From: Leucobacter salsicius M1-8
GTDB lineage: Bacteria > Actinomycetota > Actinomycetes > Actinomycetales > Microbacteriaceae
Direction of reading: 5' to 3'
Length of the DNA: 64,000 nt
Assembly (NCBI RefSeq): GCF_000350525.1
Contig: NZ_AOCN01000022.1
Span: 248,001 to 312,000, forward strand
Under the pieces are notes generated by a model that saw only the letters and a list, made by a program, of their open reading frames with translations, did not search any database and was not told the DNA's origin. This document shows, one piece after another, positions 26,941-33,828 of this stretch. The first letter of the stretch is position 1. The number at the start of each line of letters is the position of its first letter. A program made the position numbers and the translations under genes.

Positions 26941-27816
26941 ATGACGACGCTGCAATTCGCCAAGGGCCAGGGCACAGGCAACGACTTTGTGCTGTTCACC
27001 GACCCTGACGGCACGATCGAACTCACTCGCGATCGCGTGCGCGCGCTCTGCGACCGCCACACGGGGATCGGTGCGGACGGCGTGATCCGTGCCGTGCGCA
27101 GCCGGGCGATCCCTGAGGGGGCCGCGGTGCTCGAGGAAGAACCCGAGGCTGAGTGGTTCTTCGACTTCTGGCACGCCGACGGCACCCGCGGCGACATCTG
27201 CGGCAACGGCATTCGGGTCTTCGCGCACTACCTCATCGCTGAGGGGCTTGTGGCCCCGGAGCGACGCGATACGCTCCCGATCGCCACCCGGCTCGGGGTG
27301 CGTGACGTGCTCGCGGGCGCCTCGGGGTACACCGTCGACATGGGCCGCTGGCGGCTCGGCGGTGAGAAGCTTGTCAGCGCGCGCGGTCTGTACGTGCCTC
27401 GCCCAGGCCTCGCGATCGATCTCGGCGGCATGCACGTCGTCACGGCCCTCGCGCACGCGGGCGAACTCGAAGCGCTTGACCTGAACCATGAACCCACGCT
27501 TAACACCGATGACACCGCGAGCTTCGAATTCGTCGTGCCCGATGACACGCTCGTTAAGAACGGCGTCGCGCGCATCTCCATGCGCGTCCACGAGGAGGGA
27601 CGGGGGGAGAACCGCTCCAGCGCGGCCGGAGCCGCGGCGGCGGCCCTTGCCTTTCGGCACTGGGGTGGCGACGACATGCCCCATCACTGGAGCGTCGAGG
27701 TTCCCGGCGGTCGGCTGGCGGTGCGCATGTTCCCCACGCAGGAGGGCGAGCATGTCTCGCTGAGCGGGCCCGCCGAGCTCGTCTACACGGGCGAGATCGA
27801 ACTGCCCGAGGCCTAG
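26941..27816 (+). CDS. dapF: Diaminopimelate epimerase-like protein with degenerate active site
   Basis: 291 residues and DapF along its whole length, in the place where dapF always lies (after miaA, before the methyltransferase and hflX). Normal DapF interconverts LL- and meso-diaminopimelate with two cysteines. Here the first cysteine is kept (ICGNGIR, C87), but the second is serine (S227, in NRSSAAG instead of the usual RSCGTG). Other family residues have also changed: the substrate-binding Asn of the NSDGS/NADGS motif is H78, GNPH is GGMH (residues 162-165), and the Arg of ERGVGE is E219 (EEGRGE). The overall fold residues, including GTGNDFVLF and SVEVPGGRL, are preserved. Epimerase activity is therefore doubtful; the protein may have another role or substrate. 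Confidence 0.85.
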   Translation: MTTLQFAKGQGTGNDFVLFTDPDGTIELTRDRVRALCDRHTGIGADGVIRAVRSRAIPEGAAVLEEEPEAEWFFDFWHADGTRGDICGNGIRVFAHYLIAEGLVAPERRDTLPIATRLGVRDVLAGASGYTVDMGRWRLGGEKLVSARGLYVPRPGLAIDLGGMHVVTALAHAGELEALDLNHEPTLNTDDTASFEFVVPDDTLVKNGVARISMRVHEEGRGENRSSAAGAAAAALAFRHWGGDDMPHHWSVEVPGGRLAVRMFPTQEGEHVSLSGPAELVYTGEIELPEA

Positions 27817-27828
27817 CCAAAACGGGCA

Positions 27829-27852
27829 CTGGCCCGGTTTTCACCGGGCCAG
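27829..27852. terminator. Bidirectional hairpin between dapF and the lipoprotein gene
   Basis: Perfect 10-bp stem CTGGCCCGGT (27829-27838) with ACCGGGCCAG (27843-27852), 4-nt loop. It sits between convergent genes; a short TTTT-containing stretch follows only on the minus-strand side. Confidence 0.6.
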
Positions 27853-27888
27853 ACACGGGCGCCGGATCCGGCACCAATCATTCAACTG

Positions 27889-28929
27889 CTACTCGCAGCC
27901 CACGCCGTCACCGTCACGGTCGAGGTGCCTGCCGTATCCCGGCTGCCCCGCATACACCGGAGCACCGCCCGCCTCGCGGGCCGCCGTGCAGCTCTTGTAG
28001 TAAGCCTCGGGCGTGGGGGTGGGCACCGCCGGCCGCGGCTGTGCCGGGGCCGGTTCTGAATCGGGAGTGGTCGCGGTGAGCTGATCCGGATCCGGCGCAT
28101 TCTCAGCTACGAGCCCGCCCGCGAGCGTGCTCGCGACCGCGGGCTCCTCGGGACAGGTCGTGAGGACGCGCTGCATCGCATCGCGCTCGGCTGCCGTCAC
28201 CCACAGCTGGTACGCGGCCTTGGTCGAGACCTGCCGGGCGACGTACTCGCACCGGAATGCACGATTCTTGGGCAGCCAGCTCGCGGCATCGCTGTCGCTC
28301 TTCGCGCTGTTGGCGGGGCCGTCCGACGCGAACAGGTTGATAGGGTCGTTTGCGAGGGCGACGCGGGCGTCCTGCGAGAGCTGTTGCGCCCCCTTCTGCC
28401 AGGCGTCCGAGAGCGCCACGACGTGATCGATTTGCACGAGCGTTGACGTCTTATCGCCGCGCACGAAGTCGATGGTCTTGCCCGTGTACTTGTCGGCGAG
28501 GGTCCCCGAGAGCACCTTGCAGGGGCCCGAGAGCGTGAGATTCGTGAGGTCGCGCTGCAGCATGTCGTTGCGGGTGTCGCAGCCGTTGCGGTCGACGTCC
28601 TTCCACGGGGACCCAAACTGGGCTTTGCGGTCGTAGCCGGTCTTGGGGGCGCGACCCTTTATCGGCAGTGTCGCGAGCAGCTCGAGGGCCGACCCTGCGG
28701 CGGGGTCGGCAACGTCGGCGGCGTCAGTGAGGTCTTCGAATTCGAGGGGGTCCGCTACGTCGGTATCGGCGTCTGAGTCGTCCGGTTCAGCGGGCACGTG
28801 CTCCTCGACGACGCTCGCGGCGGGGTCATCGACGGCGAGCCCGGCGGGATCCGCGCACCCGGCGAGTGTGAGGGCGAGCGCAGCGAAGAGAGCGGCGGAG
28901 GCGCGACCGCGCCGCCCCGCCGTGAACAC
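27889..28929 (-). CDS. Secreted HNH-type nuclease lipoprotein with Excalibur domain
   Basis: 346 residues from GTG at 28929. A lipoprotein signal (hydrophobic run ending LAGCAD) is followed by an acidic linker, an HNH/DUF1524 domain (DVDRNGCDTRND and VQIDHVVALSDAW near residue 168, then NLFASDGPANSAKSDS) and a C-terminal Excalibur calcium-binding motif (DRDGDGVGCE). Such proteins are thought to be extracellular nucleases tethered to the cell surface. The frame stays open far upstream, but that part is antisense to the methyltransferase frame; the chosen start lies 5 nt after the methyltransferase stop, so both form one minus-strand unit. It carries one iterated palindrome in a Pro-rich linker. 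Confidence 0.82.
   Translation of the reverse strand: MFTAGRRGRASAALFAALALTLAGCADPAGLAVDDPAASVVEEHVPAEPDDSDADTDVADPLEFEDLTDAADVADPAAGSALELLATLPIKGRAPKTGYDRKAQFGSPWKDVDRNGCDTRNDMLQRDLTNLTLSGPCKVLSGTLADKYTGKTIDFVRGDKTSTLVQIDHVVALSDAWQKGAQQLSQDARVALANDPINLFASDGPANSAKSDSDAASWLPKNRAFRCEYVARQVSTKAAYQLWVTAAERDAMQRVLTTCPEEPAVASTLAGGLVAENAPDPDQLTATTPDSEPAPAQPRPAVPTPTPEAYYKSCTAAREAGGAPVYAGQPGYGRHLDRDGDGVGCE
28083..28092. repeat. Iterated palindrome GATCCGGATC
   Basis: Exact copy in the linker before the Excalibur domain of the lipoprotein, encoding Asp-Pro-Asp on the minus strand. Confidence 0.7.
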
Positions 28930-28934
28930 GCGGC

Positions 28935-29615
28935 TCAAGCCTCGGAGTCCTCGGAACCCGCGGCCGCCTCCGCACGCAGCACGTGGAAGCCCTTGGAACG
29001 GGTCGGACGCGAGACCTCGAGCGAGGGGAACTCGGCCGCGATCCAGCGCTGCAGCGAGTCGGCACCCAGGTGCTTCGCCACAACGAGGCTTGCGACGCCA
29101 CCCGGGGCGAGCCGGGGCAGCCACTGCTGCAGGATCTCGTGCAGTGCCTCCTTGCCGACGCGAATCGGGGGGTTGGAACGAATCTCGGCGAACTGCAGGT
29201 CGGCCGGCACTTCCTCGGGCGCGCACACGCGCACGTTTGTGAGTCCCAGGCGATCCGCGTTCGCGCGGGTCAGCTCTCGCGAGCGCTCGTTGACGTCGAT
29301 GGCCCACACCTCGCGCTCGGGGTGGTTGAGGGCCGCGGCGAGCGCGATGGGGCCCCAGCCGCATCCGATGTCGAGCATCGGAGCGGCAGTTGGGCCCTGA
29401 TCCGGATCAGAATCAGTATCGAGCTCGGTGTCGTGAGCAGCTTCGAGACCTGAATCGAGGTGCGCGAGCAGGATCTCGGTGCCACGGTCGAGGTGCTCGG
29501 GGCTGAAGACGCCACCGGCGGTCTGCACCGTGCGGGGGGCCCCGGCCAACACAACCTCGATCTCGCGGGGTCGGTAGTCGCCGGAGGGGGAAGCTGAGAA
29601 GTAATGCTCGGTCAC
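28935..29615 (-). CDS. Class I SAM-dependent methyltransferase (RsmC-like)
   Basis: 226 residues from GTG at 29615. Motif I DIGCGWGP lies near residue 84, the acidic AIDVNERS follows, and SNPPIRVGK near residue 146 is the catalytic NPP motif of N-methyltransferases acting on exocyclic amino groups, as in RsmC/RlmG (16S/23S rRNA guanine N2). Homologues are found next to hflX in actinobacteria. A longer start at 29648 is possible; I prefer 29615 because homologues begin with TEHYF. An acidic insert (TDSDPDQGP) carries an iterated palindrome. It is divergent from hflX. Confidence 0.82.
   Translation of the reverse strand: MTEHYFSASPSGDYRPREIEVVLAGAPRTVQTAGGVFSPEHLDRGTEILLAHLDSGLEAAHDTELDTDSDPDQGPTAAPMLDIGCGWGPIALAAALNHPEREVWAIDVNERSRELTRANADRLGLTNVRVCAPEEVPADLQFAEIRSNPPIRVGKEALHEILQQWLPRLAPGGVASLVVAKHLGADSLQRWIAAEFPSLEVSRPTRSKGFHVLRAEAAAGSEDSEA
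29399..29408. repeat. Iterated palindrome GATCCGGATC
   Basis: Exact copy (extended to TGATCCGGATCA) in the acidic insert just before motif I of the methyltransferase. Confidence 0.7.
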
Positions 29616-29695
29616 ACCCTCCAGTATCTCAGCGATTGCCTGCGCCATAGCACGGTGGCCGTAGATTTCGGTCGCCTTTTGCGTGAATCCCGACA

Positions 29696-29701
29696 TAGAC
29701 T
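29696..29701 (+). promoter_or_regulatory. -10 element upstream of hflX
   Basis: TAGACT, 8 nt, then ATG at 29710. Spacing is slightly longer than at the other leaderless candidates; the 5' leader would be 0-2 nt. Confidence 0.45.
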
Positions 29702-29709
29702 GGTAGTAG

Positions 29710-31296
29710 ATGACTAACGACACTGCAGTAGGCCACGAGCCGAACGAGTCCGCACCAGACGAGTCCGCACGCGACATCGACGCGCGTGACGGCGGAGCGC
29801 TGGGCGGGGATGCCCTCTCACGTATTCTGCGCCAGGAAGCTGGCTCGGCAAATGTGATTCGCGACCTTTCGAGCGCCCAGGCGCTCGGCGACGACGCACA
29901 CGATGACGTGCATGAAGCGGTCGACACGATCCGCATGGAGCGCGAAGACCGCGCATCGCTCAAGCGCGTTGCCGGGCTCTCAACCGAGCTCGAAGACGTT
30001 ACCGAGGTCGAGTACCGACAGCTGCGCATTGAGAATGTCGTGCTGATTGGCGTGTACTCGGGCAATGGACGCGCAGGCCAGGAGGACGCCGAGAACTCGC
30101 TGCGCGAGCTCGCCGCACTCGCCGAGACCGCGGGTGCCGTCGTGCTCGACGGGCTGTTGCAGCGCCGCGCGTTCCCCGACCCCGCCACCTACTTTGGCAA
30201 AGGCAAGGCGCAGGAGCTCAAGGAGCTCGTGGCCGCGCTCGGCGCCGACACGGTGATCGTGGACACCGAGCTGCGGCCGGGCCAGCGCCGCGCGCTTGAG
30301 GATGTCGTGCAGGTCAAGGTGATCGACCGCACCGCCGTGATTCTCGATATCTTCAGCCAGCATGCGAAGAGCCGTGAGGGCAAGGCCCAGGTCGAGCTCG
30401 CGCAGCTGCAGTACCTGCTGCCGCGCTTGCGCGGTTGGGGCGAGTCGATGTCGCGCCAGGCCGGTGGCCAGGTGGGCTCCGACGGCGCCGGCATGGGCTC
30501 ACGCGGCCCCGGCGAGACGAAGATGGAGCTCGACCGACGCAAGATTCACAATCGCATGGCGAAGCTGCGCAAGGAAATCGCGGGCATGGCCCCGGCCCGA
30601 GAGGCCAAGCGTGCCAACCGCAAGCGTGGCGAGGTGCCTTCGGTCGCAATCGCCGGATACACGAACGCCGGCAAGTCGAGTCTCGTGAACAAGCTGATCG
30701 ACGCGCAGGAGCTCGTGCAGAACGAGCTGTTCGCGACCCTCGACACGGCGATCCGTCACGCAGAGACTGCTGACGGCCGCACGTTTACCTACGCCGACAC
30801 GGTCGGGTTTGTGCGCAACCTGCCGCACCAGCTCGTCGAAGCGTTCCGTTCGACGTTTGAGGAGGTCGGCGAGGCCGACGTCATTCTGCATGTCGTCGAC
30901 GGGGCTCACCCTGACCCTGCCGCCCAGCTGCGCACCGTGCGCGAGGTCATCGCAGAGGTGAACGCTCAGTCGATCCCCGAGGTCGTCGTGTTCAACAAGT
31001 CTGATCTGCTCGACGACTCGCAGCGACTCGTGCTGCACGGGCTCGCCCCCGATGCCGTGTTCGTTTCGGCGGTCACGGGTGACGGGCTCGACGAGCTTAA
31101 GAAGCGCGTGGACGCGGCGCTGCCGACGCCGGATCAGGAAGTCACAGTTGTGGTGCCCTACGACCGCGGCGGGCTGGTCGCCGAGATGCACGAGCGTAAC
31201 CGCGTGGTGTCGACCGAATACGTCGAGGAGGGCACCAAGGTGCACGCCTTCGTGTCGGCCGAGATGCTCGCGAAGCTCGAGGGCTTCCGCGTATAA
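29710..31296 (+). CDS. hflX: Ribosome-associated GTPase HflX
   Basis: 528 residues. HflX splits and rescues stalled or stress-inactivated 70S ribosomes. The N-terminal HflX domain contains YFGKGKAQELKE and the Gly-rich GQVGSDGAGMGSRGPGETK segment (cited in part), then the GTPase domain with G1 GYTNAGKSS near residue 316, DTVGFVRNLP and NKSD. An acidic, likely disordered N-terminal extension of about 100 residues precedes the family core, as common in actinobacteria. Followed by a strong hairpin. Confidence 0.95.
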   Translation: MTNDTAVGHEPNESAPDESARDIDARDGGALGGDALSRILRQEAGSANVIRDLSSAQALGDDAHDDVHEAVDTIRMEREDRASLKRVAGLSTELEDVTEVEYRQLRIENVVLIGVYSGNGRAGQEDAENSLRELAALAETAGAVVLDGLLQRRAFPDPATYFGKGKAQELKELVAALGADTVIVDTELRPGQRRALEDVVQVKVIDRTAVILDIFSQHAKSREGKAQVELAQLQYLLPRLRGWGESMSRQAGGQVGSDGAGMGSRGPGETKMELDRRKIHNRMAKLRKEIAGMAPAREAKRANRKRGEVPSVAIAGYTNAGKSSLVNKLIDAQELVQNELFATLDTAIRHAETADGRTFTYADTVGFVRNLPHQLVEAFRSTFEEVGEADVILHVVDGAHPDPAAQLRTVREVIAEVNAQSIPEVVVFNKSDLLDDSQRLVLHGLAPDAVFVSAVTGDGLDELKKRVDAALPTPDQEVTVVVPYDRGGLVAEMHERNRVVSTEYVEEGTKVHAFVSAEMLAKLEGFRV

Positions 31297-31313
31297 CTCA
31301 GGCCGGTGACTTC

Positions 31314-31361
31314 GAAAGCCCGGGGTGTGCGTCAGTTCACTGACACGCACCCCGGGCTTTC
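31314..31361. terminator. Bidirectional terminator after hflX
   Basis: Stem of 22 bp with two mismatches (31314-31335 with 31340-31361), loop TTCA. The ends are GAAAGCCCGGGG and CCCCGGGCTTTC, so T-rich or A-rich edges serve both strands of these convergent genes. Confidence 0.8.
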
Positions 31362-31372
31362 GCTGTTCGCCG

Positions 31373-32107
31373 CTACAGCAATCCGTGCGGGGCGCGTGCA
31401 AACGCCGCCACAGACCCCGGCGCTTCGATGCCGGGGCGCAGATCCGGAGCCGGCAGCACCCCGGTCACACTCTGGCCCAGCTGGATGACCCCGGCCCACG
31501 CGTCGCCCGCCACATCGCTCGGTTCGTCGTCTGGCATGTCCTCGGACACCCGCAGCGACCACCGCTCGGTCGGCATCGCAAGCAGCATCGTGGCCGCGAT
31601 TTCCTTGCGCGTGGAAGGGCGAGTCTCCGCCGAGCGGCCGGGCAGCAGCCGCTCGGTAAATCGCGTGAGGAGGCTGTCGTGCTCCTCGGTGGGCACGGGG
31701 GAGAACCGCCCGAAGACGACCGCGCTGCGGTACCACATGGACGATTCAAACATGGAGCGAGCGACCACAAGCCCCGTGGCGCGGGTGATGGATACCGAGG
31801 CCTCGTGTTCTTGCAGGGCCCGCATCCACCTCGATCCGGTCGAGCCGTGAATGACGATGCGGTCGTCGAACACGCCAAATGCGGTCGGCATCGCGATTGC
31901 TTGGCCTTCGACGAACGCGGCGACGTGAGCGAGTACGGTCTCGCTGCAGAGCGCATCGAGCGCGGCACGATCACGCTCCATCTTCTCGGGCATGCGTCGC
32001 GGCCGCAGCGGATGTGGGGAATCGGGCCGTGGGGGAGTTTCGGCCTGGTGGGATGAACGGGTGGCCGGGAGGGAGGAGCTCATGCGTGAGCCTTTCGATG
32101 GTGGCAT
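31373..32107 (-). CDS. Pyridoxamine 5'-phosphate oxidase-family (FMN-binding) protein
   Basis: 244 residues. The split-barrel flavin-binding pattern is visible: AHVAAFVEGQAIAMPTAFG, IVIHGSTGSRWMRAL, ASVSITRATGLVVARSMFESSMWYRSAVVFG (the last cited in parts), as in small PPOX or F420/FMN-dependent proteins. The ATG at 32107 has a GGGAGGTG ribosome site. It starts 30 nt downstream of the MocR gene on the same strand, so both are one unit; such PPOX genes are often regulated by a neighbouring MocR protein. The exact reaction cannot be told. Confidence 0.78.
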   Translation of the reverse strand: MPPSKGSRMSSSLPATRSSHQAETPPRPDSPHPLRPRRMPEKMERDRAALDALCSETVLAHVAAFVEGQAIAMPTAFGVFDDRIVIHGSTGSRWMRALQEHEASVSITRATGLVVARSMFESSMWYRSAVVFGRFSPVPTEEHDSLLTRFTERLLPGRSAETRPSTRKEIAATMLLAMPTERWSLRVSEDMPDDEPSDVAGDAWAGVIQLGQSVTGVLPAPDLRPGIEAPGSVAAFARAPHGLL

Positions 32108-32137
32108 GACTAGACACCTCCCAGCCTGCTCGAACGG

Positions 32138-33634
32138 TTACCTGATTGGTATGCCAGAACCTTCAAATTGCGGCAGACCAATTATTGTTTCCGCGATGAG
32201 ACGCACGGCGTGTAGCAGCTGGTGCATTGACCCGGCACCGTACCCAAACACGATGCCACCCTCGGGCCGCAGCAGGGAGAAGTCGGCGATGGTTTCGACG
32301 AGTATTCCCTGTTCGCGCAGCAGGGCGGCGACCTGAGCGGCACCGGCAGCAGTTGGGGTTTTGGCGACGAGGTGAAGCCCGCCCTCGCTGGCAAACACTT
32401 CAACGCCGAGCCCTGCGAACTCCGCCAGTACTGCGGCACGACGGTGCGCGTACTCCCGCTTGTTGCGCGCGACCGCCCGGGCGAATGCGCCGCTCCCAAT
32501 GAACTCGGCGAGTGCCGTTTGCGTGTACGCCGACACTGTGGCTCCTAGCGACTCACGCACCCACAACAGGGCATCGCGCAGCGGGCCCGGCGAAGGGAGC
32601 ACCAGCATGCCGCACCGCAGCGACGGCGACAGAATCTTGTTGAGGCTCGCCACATATGCGACGACGCCGTGTTTGTCGCTCGCCGCGAGCGCTGGCAGCG
32701 CGGGACCGGCGTGACGAAACTCGCTGTCGTAGTCGTCCTCTATAATGAGCACGCGGTGCTCGAGCGCCCACTGCAGAATGCGGTCACGCTCGCCCTCGGC
32801 GAGGCTCCCGCCCAGCGGAAACTGGTGGCTCGGGGTGAGCATGACGGCGTCGACGGGTGAACCGGCGTGCAGCGCGGCCAATGAGTCGGCCGAGGCGCCC
32901 CGGCGGCCCACCGCGAGCGGCACAATCTCGGCCCCGGCGGCCTCGAGTGCGTCCGATCCGGAACGATAGCCCGGATCCTCGACCGCCACCAGAGGCGCCC
33001 GCCGTAGGGTGCGCCTCAGCGCAAGGGTGATCAACACCAGGGCCTCGGAGGTGCCTGAGGTGACGACCACATCGTCGCCGGAGCAGGACAGGCCGCGATG
33101 CAACCGGGTGTGCGCGGCCAATCGCGTGCGCAACGCCGGTGTGCCCCGCGGATCCGGCGACTGGGACGACCAGGGCGAACGAGCCGCGCTGGCGAGCGCG
33201 CGCGACCACGCTCGCGGAGGCTCCGGCGCTACGAACGGAAGCCCGGACCGCAGGTCGATGATGGGCGCTCCGCTGACGGACGCTCCGCTGGCGGGCCGTT
33301 GATCCGGATCATGGGCGCGCGGACCAGCTGGCGCCCGGGACGCCTCATAGGCCGTGACCCGAGTACCGGATCCCGGAGTGGCTTCGAGCAGGTTCTCGCC
33401 CACGAGTTGCTCGTAGGCGCTCACCACTACCGAGCGGGAGACCCCGAGTGACGCCGCAAGTTTTCGCGTGGGCGGCAACACGTCACCGGGAGTGAGTGCA
33501 CCGGAGGCGATTGCAGCGTGCACGCCGTCGACGAGTTGCTCGGTGAGCGTGCGCGAGGACCTGCGGTCTGGCACGAACTGGGGCAGAACATCCACGGTGG
33601 CTGATTCACTTTCTCGGGCAACGGACGTAACCAC
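32138..33634 (-). CDS. MocR/PdxR-family PLP-dependent transcriptional regulator
   Basis: 498 residues from GTG at 33634. An N-terminal GntR winged helix (SGALTPGDVLPPTRKLAASLG and SRSVVVSAYEQL, residues about 35-75) is joined by an Ala/Pro-rich linker to an aminotransferase class I domain with the PLP lysine in ASLNKILSPSLR near residue 332. Such proteins sense PLP or amino-acid derivatives and often control vitamin B6 genes. It is divergent from metE and upstream of the PPOX gene on its own strand. The open frame continues to 33847 but the extra part lies over the metE leader and lacks family similarity. Confidence 0.87.
   Translation of the reverse strand: MVTSVARESESATVDVLPQFVPDRRSSRTLTEQLVDGVHAAIASGALTPGDVLPPTRKLAASLGVSRSVVVSAYEQLVGENLLEATPGSGTRVTAYEASRAPAGPRAHDPDQRPASGASVSGAPIIDLRSGLPFVAPEPPRAWSRALASAARSPWSSQSPDPRGTPALRTRLAAHTRLHRGLSCSGDDVVVTSGTSEALVLITLALRRTLRRAPLVAVEDPGYRSGSDALEAAGAEIVPLAVGRRGASADSLAALHAGSPVDAVMLTPSHQFPLGGSLAEGERDRILQWALEHRVLIIEDDYDSEFRHAGPALPALAASDKHGVVAYVASLNKILSPSLRCGMLVLPSPGPLRDALLWVRESLGATVSAYTQTALAEFIGSGAFARAVARNKREYAHRRAAVLAEFAGLGVEVFASEGGLHLVAKTPTAAGAAQVAALLREQGILVETIADFSLLRPEGGIVFGYGAGSMHQLLHAVRLIAETIIGLPQFEGSGIPIR
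33301..33310. repeat. Iterated palindrome GATCCGGATC
   Basis: Exact copy (TGATCCGGATCA) in the linker between the winged helix and the aminotransferase domain of the MocR gene, encoding His-Asp-Pro-Asp-Gln on the minus strand. Confidence 0.7.
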
Positions 33635-33720
33635 AATTGTTGCGTAAAACGGCTTAAAACTGCGACAGTCGGCCCAAATGGGGTGAGGTCGTAACGTTGC
33701 GTGATGCGGCGTAACACTTC
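33625..33720. promoter_or_regulatory. Repeated CGTAAC/GTTGCG motifs in the MocR-metE intergenic region
   Basis: CGTAAC occurs at 33626, 33690 and 33710; its complement-like partner GTTGCG occurs at 33639 and 33696. Thus two inverted pairs and one single copy lie between the divergent genes. Candidate binding sites for the MocR protein or a methionine regulator; not confirmed by any known consensus. Confidence 0.35.
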
Positions 33721-33828
33721 GTAGTTCACACGGCGACACATTTCTCCACGGGCCGGGCCCCGAGATTACTTTTGAGTACACCAGCTGCGCCCGCAAAGGT
33801 GCGCCCTCCTCACAGCCGAAGGAATCGC

